Assembly: GCF_001429625.1 (NCBI RefSeq)
Contig: NZ_LMSU01000001.1
Coordinates: 1,982,003-2,046,002, forward strand
DNA from: Nocardioides sp. Soil805
GTDB taxonomy: Bacteria; Actinomycetota; Actinomycetes; Propionibacteriales; Nocardioidaceae
Reading direction: 5' to 3'
Length of the DNA: 64,000 bases
In this document: piece after piece, positions 57,322 through 64,000 of the stretch
Layout of the letters: each line of letters starts with the position of its first letter
Position numbering within the stretch: position 1 is the first letter of the stretch
Notes under the pieces: generated by a model
Seen by the model: only the letters and a program-made list of their open reading frames with translations
What the model was told of the DNA's origin: nothing
Database searches by the model: none
Made by a program: the position numbers and the translations under genes

Positions 57322-58536
57322 TCAGCGCCGGGTGGCCAGGAAGTCGCCGATGCGCCCGATGGCCTCCTCGAGCACCCCCGCCTCGGGCAGGGTGACGAGC
57401 CGGAAGTGGTCGGGGGAGAACCAGTTGAAGCCGGTGCCGTGGGTCACCAGGATCTTCTTGGCGCGCAGCAGCTCGATGACGAACTCCTGGTCGTCGTCGA
57501 TCGGGTACACCTCGGGGTCCAGGCGCGGGAAGCAGTAGAGCGCGCCCTTCGGCGTGACGTTGGAGACGCCCGGGATCTCGTTGAGCAGCCGGTCCGCCAG
57601 CATCGACTGCTCGTAGTAGCGCCCGCCCGGGCCGATCAGCTCCTCGACGGACTGGTAGCCCCCCAGCGCCGTCTGGATCGCGTGCTGGGCGGGCACGTTC
57701 GCGCACATGCGCATGTTGGCGATGAGGGTGAGGCCCTCGAGGAAGTCGGTGGCGATCTCCTTGGGCCCCGAGATCATCACCCAGCCGGCCCGGTAGCCGC
57801 AGACCCGGTAGGCCTTGGAGAGCCCGCTGAAGGTCAGGCAGAGCACGTCGTTGCCGGCGTACGTCGCGGCGTGGTGGTGCTGGGCGTCCTCGAAGACGAT
57901 CTTCTCGTAGATCTCGTCGGCGAGGACCACCAGCTCGTGGCGCCGCGCGATGTCGACGAGTCCCTTGACGGTCTCCTCGCTGTAGACCGCGCCGGTGGGA
58001 TTGTTGGGGTTGATGATGACCAGCGCGTGCGTGTTCTCGGTGATCTTGGACTCGATGTCGGCGAGGTCGGGGTTCCACCCGTCCTCCTCGTCGCAGCGAT
58101 AGTGCACGGCCGTGCCGCCGGAGAGCGTGACCGCACCGGTCCACAGCGGGTAGTCCGGAGCCGGCACCAGGACCTCGTTGCCGTCGTCGAGGAAGGCCTG
58201 GAGCACCATCGAGATGAGCTCGGAGACGCCGTTGCCGATGAAGACGTCCTCCACGCCCACCTCCCGCAGGCCGCGGGACTGGTAGTAGTTCGTCACCGCG
58301 GTGCGGGCCGAGTAGATGCCCTGGGAGTCGCTGTAGCCCTGGGACTTGGGCAGGTGGTGGACCATGTCGGCCACGATCGCCTCGGGTGCCTCGAAGCCGA
58401 AGGGCGCGGTGTTGCCGATGTTGAGCTTGAGGATCCGGTGCCCCTCCGCCTCGAGGCGCTGGGCCTCGAGCAGGATCGGGCCCCGGACGTCGTAGCGGAC
58501 TCCACGCAGCTTCTGGCTCTGGACGATCGGGCGCAC
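57322..58536 (-). CDS. Class I PLP-dependent aminotransferase (AlaA-like)
   Basis: The 404-residue enzyme carries the PLP-binding Lys in FSGLSKAYRVCGYRAGW (about residues 236-252), NPNNPTGAVY, and the C-terminal Arg for substrate carboxylate in DHFRLVTLPE. The best match in pattern is glutamate-pyruvate (alanine) aminotransferase of the AlaA group. GTG 58536 follows an AGAGG site. It is divergent from the GNAT gene at 58650, with a promoter-sized 113-nt gap. Confidence 0.87.
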   Translation of the reverse strand: MRPIVQSQKLRGVRYDVRGPILLEAQRLEAEGHRILKLNIGNTAPFGFEAPEAIVADMVHHLPKSQGYSDSQGIYSARTAVTNYYQSRGLREVGVEDVFIGNGVSELISMVLQAFLDDGNEVLVPAPDYPLWTGAVTLSGGTAVHYRCDEEDGWNPDLADIESKITENTHALVIINPNNPTGAVYSEETVKGLVDIARRHELVVLADEIYEKIVFEDAQHHHAATYAGNDVLCLTFSGLSKAYRVCGYRAGWVMISGPKEIATDFLEGLTLIANMRMCANVPAQHAIQTALGGYQSVEELIGPGGRYYEQSMLADRLLNEIPGVSNVTPKGALYCFPRLDPEVYPIDDDQEFVIELLRAKKILVTHGTGFNWFSPDHFRLVTLPEAGVLEEAIGRIGDFLATRR

Positions 58537-58649
58537 GCAGCCATCCTCTCAGGCCCGCGAGCGGCCTAGCATGGGGAGCGCAGGCGTGGACGGCGTCGCA
58601 GGGCGTCGTACGCCGCGCCGCACCCGCTCGTCCGCACGCAGGAGGCCCG

Positions 58650-59306
58650 ATGTCGCGTCGCACCGCCCCGATCACCGTGGACCACCTCGCGGAGGTGGGT
58701 GAGCCCTGCCGCTCGTGCCTGTTCTGGGAGCTGGACGCGGTGAGCCGCGCGCGCCTCGACCACGACGAGCGGGTGGCGGAGAAGCAGCGCTGGCTCTCGG
58801 AGGTGCTGCGCGAGTGGGGCTCGGCCGGGCGTGTCGTGCTCGTCGACGGCCGGGTCGCGGGGCACGCGATCTACGTCCCGGCGGCCTTCGTGCCCGGACA
58901 GGCGGCGCTGCCGACCGCGCCGGCCTCCCCGGACGCGGTGGTGCTGACGACCGTGCGCGTCGAGCCGTGGGCCCGCGGCGGCGGGCTGGCCCGGTTGCTG
59001 GTGCAGGGGATGGCACGGGACCTGGTGACCCGGGGGCAGGTGGCGGTGGAGGCCTTCGGGGACACCCGCGGGCGGGCCGACGGCTGCGTGATGTCGGCGG
59101 AGTTCCTCGGGCGGGTGGGCTTCCGCACCCAGCGCGCCCACGTCACCACCCCACGGATGCGCATGGAGCTGCGCTCGGCGATCAGCTGGAAGGACGAGGT
59201 CGAGGCCGCGCTGGAGAAGCTGTGGGGCGTGGTGCGCCCGGCACCGGCACCCGTGCGGGCGCCGCACCAGCCGCGGACGCTGCCGACCCGGCGTACGGGC
59301 CCCTGA
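58650..59306 (+). CDS. GNAT family N-acetyltransferase
   Basis: The 218-residue protein has the GNAT core with acetyl-CoA loop PWARGGGLARLLVQGM (about 111-126) and beta strand VAVEAFG. A Cys pair CRSCLFWEL near the N-terminus (about 20-28) recurs in an actinobacterial GNAT subgroup of unknown substrate. ATG 58650 has AGGAGG 4 nt upstream. A strong inverted repeat follows the stop. Confidence 0.82.
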   Translation: MSRRTAPITVDHLAEVGEPCRSCLFWELDAVSRARLDHDERVAEKQRWLSEVLREWGSAGRVVLVDGRVAGHAIYVPAAFVPGQAALPTAPASPDAVVLTTVRVEPWARGGGLARLLVQGMARDLVTRGQVAVEAFGDTRGRADGCVMSAEFLGRVGFRTQRAHVTTPRMRMELRSAISWKDEVEAALEKLWGVVRPAPAPVRAPHQPRTLPTRRTGP

Positions 59307-59327
59307 CGCCGGACCCGGGGACGCACG

Positions 59328-59364
59328 ACGCCCCGGCGGCTCCGTGAGGAGTGCACCGGGGCGT
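59328..59364. terminator. Bidirectional terminator between GNAT gene and trxA
   Basis: ACGCCCCGG (59328-59336) pairs with CCGGGGCGT (59356-59364), with an inner CTCC/GGAG helix around a GTGA loop (59340-59351). It lies between two convergent genes. No T-tract. Confidence 0.65.
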
Positions 59365-59383
59365 GGTGAGGGCGTGCGTCGAC

Positions 59384-59707
59384 TCAGATGAAGTCGGCGA
59401 GCTCCTTGAGGAGCGCAGCCTTGGGCTTGGCGCCCACGATGGACTTCACGACCTCGCCACCGGAGTAGACGTTGATGGTCGGGATGCCGGTGACGCGGTA
59501 GGACGAGGGGGTCACGGGGTTCTCGTCGACGTTCATCTTGAGGAAGGTGACCTTGTCACCGTGCTCGGAGTTGATCTCGTCGAGGATCGGGGCGACCTGG
59601 CGGCACGGGCCACACCACTCGGCCCAGAAGTCCACCAGGACGGGCTTGTCGGACTTGAGGACCTGCGCCTCGAACTCGGCGTCGGTCACGGCGGCGATGT
59701 TGGCCAC
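59384..59707 (-). CDS. trxA: Thioredoxin
   Basis: The 107-residue protein has the redox active site WCGPC at residues 31-35, the buried VDFWAEW motif, and cis-Pro in VTGIPTINVY. It reduces disulphides and is recharged by the thioredoxin reductase encoded 116 nt upstream on the same strand. GTG 59707 is the start; the longer frame lies within trxB. GAGAGAGG lies upstream. Confidence 0.96.
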   Translation of the reverse strand: MANIAAVTDAEFEAQVLKSDKPVLVDFWAEWCGPCRQVAPILDEINSEHGDKVTFLKMNVDENPVTPSSYRVTGIPTINVYSGGEVVKSIVGAKPKAALLKELADFI

Positions 59708-59823
59708 TGGTCTACCTCTCTCTTGCGTCTCTTCGGGTTGTGGTGAGTGAACACCATGCCGGGGACATGTGTTCCCGGCGAGGCCCCGCGTGGTACGGCG
59801 TACGGGCGGGCGGTGCGGGCGGG

Positions 59824-60837
59824 TCAGGCGCCGGCGGTCTGCACGACCTCGGTGACGATCTCGTCGGTCTCGGCGGCCGACGCGTCCACCAGGGCGGCGT
59901 GGTCGATGGCTGCGATGAAGCGCTCGGCGTCGAGGGCCGCCGCGCAACCGGTGCCCGCGGCGGTGATCGCCTGGCGGTAGTGGTGGTCGACGAGGTCCCC
60001 GGCCGCGAAGACGCCGCGGACGTTGGTGGCGGTGGAGGGGTGGTCGACCAGCACGTAGCCGTCGTCGTCGAGGTCGACCTGTCCGGCCAGCAGCTCCGAG
60101 CGGGGGTCGTGGCCGATGGCGATGAACAGCCCGGTCACGTCGAGCTGGCGCTCGGAACCGTCGGCGGTGTCGCGCAGGGTGATCGACTCGAGCCTGTCGG
60201 CGCCGTTGATCGCGGCGACCTCGGAGTTCCACACCATCTCGAGCTTGGGGTCGGCGAAGGCGCGCTCCTGCATGATCTTGGAGGCGCGGAGCTCGTCGCG
60301 GCGGTGGATCAGGTAGACCTTGGAGGCGAAGCGGGTCAGGAAGGTCGCCTCCTCGATCGCGGAGTCGCCGCCGCCCACCACGGCGATGGCCTGCTCGCGG
60401 AAGAAGAAGCCGTCACAGGTGGCGCACCAGGACACGCCGCGGCCCGACAGCTCCTCCTCGCGGGGCAGGCCGAGCTTGCGGTAGCCCGAGCCGGTCGCCA
60501 GGATCACTGACCGCGCCGTGTAGGTGTCGGTGGCCGTCTTCACGACCTTGACGTCGCCGGTGAGGTCGACCTCGACGACGTCGTCGGAGACGAGCTCGGC
60601 ACCGAAGCGCTCGGCCTGCGCACGCATCTCGTCCATCAGCGCGGGACCCATGATGCCGTCGCGGAAGCCGGGGAAGTTCTCGACCTCGGTGGTGTTCATC
60701 AGCGCGCCACCGGCCGTCACGGAGCCCTCGAAGACCAAGGGCTCGAGCGCCGCACGGGCGGCGTACACCGCGGCGGTGTAGCCGGTCGGGCCCGACCCGA
60801 TGATGATCACGTTGCGGGTCTCGGTGTGCTCAGCCAT
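59824..60837 (-). CDS. trxB: Thioredoxin reductase
   Basis: The 337-residue FAD enzyme has the N-terminal FAD motif GSGPTGY (14-20), the redox pair Cys138/Cys141 in WCATCDG, the NADPH motif [10 protein letters not shown], and the second FAD motif VFAAGDLVD. It transfers electrons from NADPH to TrxA. ATG 60837 is the family start. It is followed by trxA, as in most actinobacteria near oriC. Confidence 0.96.
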   Translation of the reverse strand: MAEHTETRNVIIIGSGPTGYTAAVYAARAALEPLVFEGSVTAGGALMNTTEVENFPGFRDGIMGPALMDEMRAQAERFGAELVSDDVVEVDLTGDVKVVKTATDTYTARSVILATGSGYRKLGLPREEELSGRGVSWCATCDGFFFREQAIAVVGGGDSAIEEATFLTRFASKVYLIHRRDELRASKIMQERAFADPKLEMVWNSEVAAINGADRLESITLRDTADGSERQLDVTGLFIAIGHDPRSELLAGQVDLDDDGYVLVDHPSTATNVRGVFAAGDLVDHHYRQAITAAGTGCAAALDAERFIAAIDHAALVDASAAETDEIVTEVVQTAGA

Positions 60838-60940
60838 GCGGGTCAGTGCTCCTACGGAAGGGGGGCGGGTACGTCGTTCGTCAACCGATCGTAGGCGAGG
60901 GATGTTCCCCGTGGTGGCGGACGCCACCCCTCAGCGGGCC

Positions 60941-61678
60941 TCAGCGAGCGCGCAGCGACGTGGCGGCCACGGGCTCGTCGGAGCCGCACACGTAGACGTC
61001 CACGCCGCGGCGCCCGTCCTCGACCGGGCGCAGCACGACCAGGGCCGGCAGCCCCTCCCACGTCGCGTCGACGCGCTCGCCGTCGCCGACGTCGAGCCGG
61101 CACCGGGGGCTCGGTGTGTACATCCCCGCGGCGCCCTGTCGGGCGAGGGCGCGGACGGCAGGCCGCAGCGGCTCGCTGCTGCTCAGCGCGAGCGGAGCGG
61201 TGAAGGCGGAGCCCGAGCGCTGGCCCTCCGCTGCCTGCGGGCCGGGCGAGAGCTGGTCGGGGGAGGACTCGGTGCCCTGCCCGGCCGAGTCGCGGTCCTC
61301 GCTCGGTCCGACCTCGGCGGCGGACCCGCCACCGGCCGAGCGGTCGGCGGTGGAGGCCGCGTCGTCACCCCCGGACAGGGTGGTGGAGTCGAGGACCTGG
61401 GGGATCGCCACGCCGAGCACGACGACGGCGGCCGCGGCCACCAGGCCACCGGTCAGGACGCGGCGCCGGCGGGCGGCGAGGGGTACGACGGGAGCGAGCG
61501 GCTCCGGCTCGGGCGCCCGGTGCTCGGCGACGCGGTCGGCCAGGAGGTCGGACAGGACGGCGTCGAGGCGCGCGACCACGTGCTCGGGGACCGGGTCGGT
61601 GTGCCGGGCCTCCGCGAGGCGCGCGCGGACGGCCGCCTCCTCGGCGGGGGACAGGGACGGGTCGTCCGGGGCGGTCAT
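60941..61678 (-). CDS. Putative membrane partner of the ECF sigma factor
   Basis: The 245-residue protein has a cytosolic helical N-terminus (about 1-70), one transmembrane helix (about 75-95), and a Ser/Gly/Asp-rich extracytoplasmic part ending in a small Cys-containing domain (CRLDV ... YVCGS). It is directly downstream of a SigM-like ECF gene. Position and single-pass topology fit an anti-sigma factor, but the usual HxxxCxxC zinc motif is absent, so the role is a guess. A gap of 61 nt separates the two genes. Confidence 0.65.
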   Translation of the reverse strand: MTAPDDPSLSPAEEAAVRARLAEARHTDPVPEHVVARLDAVLSDLLADRVAEHRAPEPEPLAPVVPLAARRRRVLTGGLVAAAAVVVLGVAIPQVLDSTTLSGGDDAASTADRSAGGGSAAEVGPSEDRDSAGQGTESSPDQLSPGPQAAEGQRSGSAFTAPLALSSSEPLRPAVRALARQGAAGMYTPSPRCRLDVGDGERVDATWEGLPALVVLRPVEDGRRGVDVYVCGSDEPVAATSLRAR

Positions 61679-61739
61679 CGACTCACCTCCTCGAGGCTGG
61701 GAACGGGCGGGCTGGATCGGACGGGACGCGCGGCACGGG

Positions 61740-62429
61740 TCAGTGACCGGCAGCCGGTGGCCCGCGGGGTGCGCCGGTGGATGGGACGGCGGCCCCCGGC
61801 GGCGGGTTCCCCGGGTAGTCCGGGGGTGGCGGAGGTCTCAGGGCACCGAGGAGGGGCGCGAGCCGGGCCCGACCCCGTGAGCAGCGCGACTTGATGGTGC
61901 CCTCGGCGCAGTCGAGGATCGCGGCCGCCTCGGACACGGAGTAGCCCTCCATGTCGACCAGCACGAGCGCCGCGCGCTGGTCCGCCGGCAGGGTGGCGAG
62001 CGCCTCCAGCACCGTCCGGCGGCGCTCGTCGGCCAGGGCGCTGGCCTCGGGGTCGTCGCCCGCGTCGGTCGAGGCGACCAGCGCTCCGCGCCCGGCCCGC
62101 TCCTCCAGGTCGTCGGGGAGCGCGTCGGCGGCGCGGACCTTGGACGCCCGGATCCGGTCGAGGCACGCGTTGACCACGACCCGGTGCAGCCAGGTGGTCA
62201 CCGCCGCCTCGCCCCGGAACGAGCCGGCCCTGCGGAACGCCGCGACCATGCCGTCCTGGAGGCCGTCGGCGGCGTCGTCGGGGTTGCCCATGGTGCGCAG
62301 GGCCACCGCCCAGAGCCGGTCGCGGTGCCGGGCGAAGAGCACGCCGAACGCCTCGGCGTCCCCCGCCACGTGCGCGGCCAGCAGGTCGGTGTCCGCCCGG
62401 TCGTCGGCCCCGCCGTACGCAGGGGTCAC
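61740..62429 (-). CDS. sigM: ECF RNA polymerase sigma factor, SigM-like
   Basis: The 229-residue sigma factor has region 2 (LLAAHVAGDAEAFGVLF; DAADGLQDGMVAAFRR) and region 4 (LPADQRAALVLVDMEGYSVSEAAAILDC; EGTIKSRCSRGRARL), the ECF minimal pattern. A Pro-rich tail of about 40 residues follows. It probably responds to envelope stress. GTG 62429 overlaps the stop of the upstream pseudokinase gene (GTGA). The order murJ-sigM-trxB-trxA is conserved in actinobacteria, which supports the name. Confidence 0.9.
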   Translation of the reverse strand: MTPAYGGADDRADTDLLAAHVAGDAEAFGVLFARHRDRLWAVALRTMGNPDDAADGLQDGMVAAFRRAGSFRGEAAVTTWLHRVVVNACLDRIRASKVRAADALPDDLEERAGRGALVASTDAGDDPEASALADERRRTVLEALATLPADQRAALVLVDMEGYSVSEAAAILDCAEGTIKSRCSRGRARLAPLLGALRPPPPPDYPGNPPPGAAVPSTGAPRGPPAAGH

Positions 62430-64000
62430 CCGCCCACCACGACCTCGGAGACGGTGCCGCGGTAGGAGCCGTCGAGCTGGGGGAGGGCGGTGAGCCAGAC
62501 GGTGACGTAGCGCCCCGAGACGGCCTCGTCGAGCTCGACGCTCAACGAGCCGCTGCCGGTGGCGCTCCCCACGGGTGTCAGGTCGCCGACGCCCGTGGGC
62601 GACTGCCCGGTGACGTAGATCGACAGCGACGTCGGGCCGCCGAGGGTGGCGACGTCGACCTGGCGCACGCCGCGGGTGCGCCCGAGGTCCAGGACCAGGC
62701 CGACACCGGTCTTGAGGCCGGCGGGACCGAGCTGCTGGTTGTAGCTCGAGGTGTACCAGGACGTGGCGGCGTTGCCGTCGAGCACGAGCGGGACGCGCTC
62801 GGAGTTCTCCACCCGGCCGTCGGTGCCCTGCGGGTCGAAGTCCCGGGCCGTCACGTCGGGGAACGGGGTCGGGGGCGCCGTGGTCACCGGTGAGCTCGGG
62901 GACTCGGACGTCGACTCCTCGCCGTCGGGACGCCCGAGCTGGTACGCCGCGAGGGCGGCCATCGCGACGAGCAGGCACAGGCCGATGAGCAGGGCGAGGC
63001 GGATCGAGCCGCGGCCCGGCACCGGGTCGTCGATCCCCGTGCCGGTGTCGTACGACGACCACGAGCCCGACCCGGTGTGGTGCGCGCCGTGCGACCCGGT
63101 CGACGTCCCGCCCGAGGTCGCCTCCCACGGCCAGTAGCCGCTGGACGCGGACCCGGCGCCCTCCCGGGGCCGCCGCGCGGGCTGTCCCTCAGGCGGCTCG
63201 GGGGCGAAGAGCGGCTTGGCGGGGCGCTCCTCGAACGGCGGCGGGGGCGGCGGCGGGTCGCTGCGGGCGGCGACCCAGCCGACGTCGTCGCGCTCGTCGT
63301 CGAAGACGGGCATCCCGGCCTGGGTCGGCTGCTCGACGGGGGTCGCGGGCGCCGGGTCGGTGGGAGCAGGCTCGTCGGGGGCGGTGATCCCGGCGGCCTC
63401 GGCCCGCTCGACCGCGGGCACGGTCGGCACCACCCGGGTCGCCTCGGTCGCGGGCGGCGCCCACGGCACGGTCGTCTGGTCCTGGGAGGGCTCGCGCAGG
63501 CCCGCGGCGTCGCCGACGTAGTCCCGCAGGACCTCGGCGATCACCGCGGCGGAGATTCCCGACTCCCCGGAGCGCCCGTCGTTGAGGACCTGGTCGCACA
63601 GGGCGTCGAGGGCGCGGGGGATTCCGGCGCGGACCCGGCGCGGGCGCAGCACGGCGCCGTGGTCGGTCGGGGCGTCGGGCAGCTGGGAGGACGAGACACC
63701 GGCCCACTTGCCGGTGAGGGCGGCGTACAGCAGCCCGGCCACGTCCACCAGGTCGGCGGAGCGCCGTCCGGGCGGCAGGCCGTGGAGGGCGGCGTCGACG
63801 CCGAAGCCGATGATGCGGACCTGCCCGTGGTGGTCGAGCAGGACGTTCTCGGGGACCATCCGCCCGTGGGCCAGGCCGGCCTCGTGGGCCAGGGCCAGGC
63901 TGTCGGCCACCTCGGAGACGATCCAGGCCGCGCGCCGCGGCGGCAGCGGTCCGTCGTTGGCCAGGACGACGTCGAGCGAGGTGCCCTGGCCCCACTCGTT
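62426..64000 (-). CDS. MurJ-associated pseudokinase with extracellular sugar-binding-like domain, 3' part
   Basis: The frame is open to the right edge; 524 residues are visible. The kinase fold is recognisable (GTSLDVVLANDGPLPPRRAAWIVSEV, then HGRMVPENVLL), but the HRD Asp is lost and DFG reads IGFG, so it is a pseudokinase. A Pro-rich linker, one transmembrane helix (about 335-355 of the visible part) and a C-terminal F5/8-type beta-sandwich (DGNAATSWYTSSYN) follow. In mycobacteria MviN/MurJ carries these parts and binds FhaA. Whether MurJ helices are fused lies outside the window. Confidence 0.85.
   Translation of the reverse strand, partial: NEWGQGTSLDVVLANDGPLPPRRAAWIVSEVADSLALAHEAGLAHGRMVPENVLLDHHGQVRIIGFGVDAALHGLPPGRRSADLVDVAGLLYAALTGKWAGVSSSQLPDAPTDHGAVLRPRRVRAGIPRALDALCDQVLNDGRSGESGISAAVIAEVLRDYVGDAAGLREPSQDQTTVPWAPPATEATRVVPTVPAVERAEAAGITAPDEPAPTDPAPATPVEQPTQAGMPVFDDERDDVGWVAARSDPPPPPPPFEERPAKPLFAPEPPEGQPARRPREGAGSASSGYWPWEATSGGTSTGSHGAHHTGSGSWSSYDTGTGIDDPVPGRGSIRLALLIGLCLLVAMAALAAYQLGRPDGEESTSESPSSPVTTAPPTPFPDVTARDFDPQGTDGRVENSERVPLVLDGNAATSWYTSSYNQQLGPAGLKTGVGLVLDLGRTRGVRQVDVATLGGPTSLSIYVTGQSPTGVGDLTPVGSATGSGSLSVELDEAVSGRYVTVWLTALPQLDGSYRGTVSEVVVGG

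Overview
The window is very GC-rich DNA with many GTG starts. The gene order is that of an actinobacterial chromosome around the replication origin, most likely a Nocardioides-type member of the Nocardioidaceae; that placement is an inference from gene order and family content, not from a database search. No insertion sequence, prophage or CRISPR array was seen.

Layout. 1-14.9 kb is an accessory and metabolic arm: a truncated acyltransferase, an alkane hydroxylase module (AlkB-rubredoxin fusion, TetR regulator, MFS exporter), a mycothiol-linked MDMPI-type protein, a dienelactone-hydrolase-like protein, polyphosphate glucokinase, a divergent MarR/MMPL pair, malic enzyme, glutathione peroxidase, a secreted metalloprotease and a quinone oxidoreductase. 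15.1-25.5 kb holds tRNA-Leu and the cell-growth cluster fhaA-fhaB-pstP-rodA-pbpA-pknA-pknB, then a DUF881 protein and a duplicated CrgA. 25.5-38.1 kb carries a rhomboid protease, a cyclophilin, an 11-residue-repeat membrane protein, a SURF1/DUF3817/patatin/acyltransferase operon, a MoxR-DUF58-TgpA operon whose transglutaminase domain has lost its catalytic residues, a DUF305 protein and an unknown membrane-anchored protein beside tRNA-Ala. 38.1-51 kb is the replication block: tRNA-Ala, a DLW-39 protein, tRNA-Ile, DUF3566, gyrA, gyrB, DUF721 (DciA-like), recF, gnd, dnaN, the oriC-like dnaN-dnaA spacer, dnaA and rpmH. 51-56.3 kb continues with rnpA, yidD, yidC, jag, rsmG, parA, parB and three parS sites. 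56.4-64 kb ends with an acyltransferase, an aminotransferase, a GNAT protein, trxA, trxB, an ECF sigma factor (SigM-like) with a possible membrane partner, and a MurJ-associated pseudokinase cut by the window end.

How the genes fit together. The FHA/PstP/RodA/PbpA/PknA/PknB genes form a signalling module for peptidoglycan synthesis, with CrgA and the pseudokinase (a partner of FhaA in mycobacteria) belonging to the same network. DnaA, DnaN, RecF, GyrA/B and DciA-like genes serve replication; ParA, ParB and parS segregate the origin. YidC, YidD, RnpA and Jag serve membrane-protein insertion and RNA processing.

The observations most worth a second look are the catalytically dead TgpA-like transglutaminase, the two-copy CrgA, parS sites embedded in the ParA coding region, a tiny coupling ORF between rodA and pbpA, the palindromic operator over the alkB promoter, and the unknown gene at 36791-38116.
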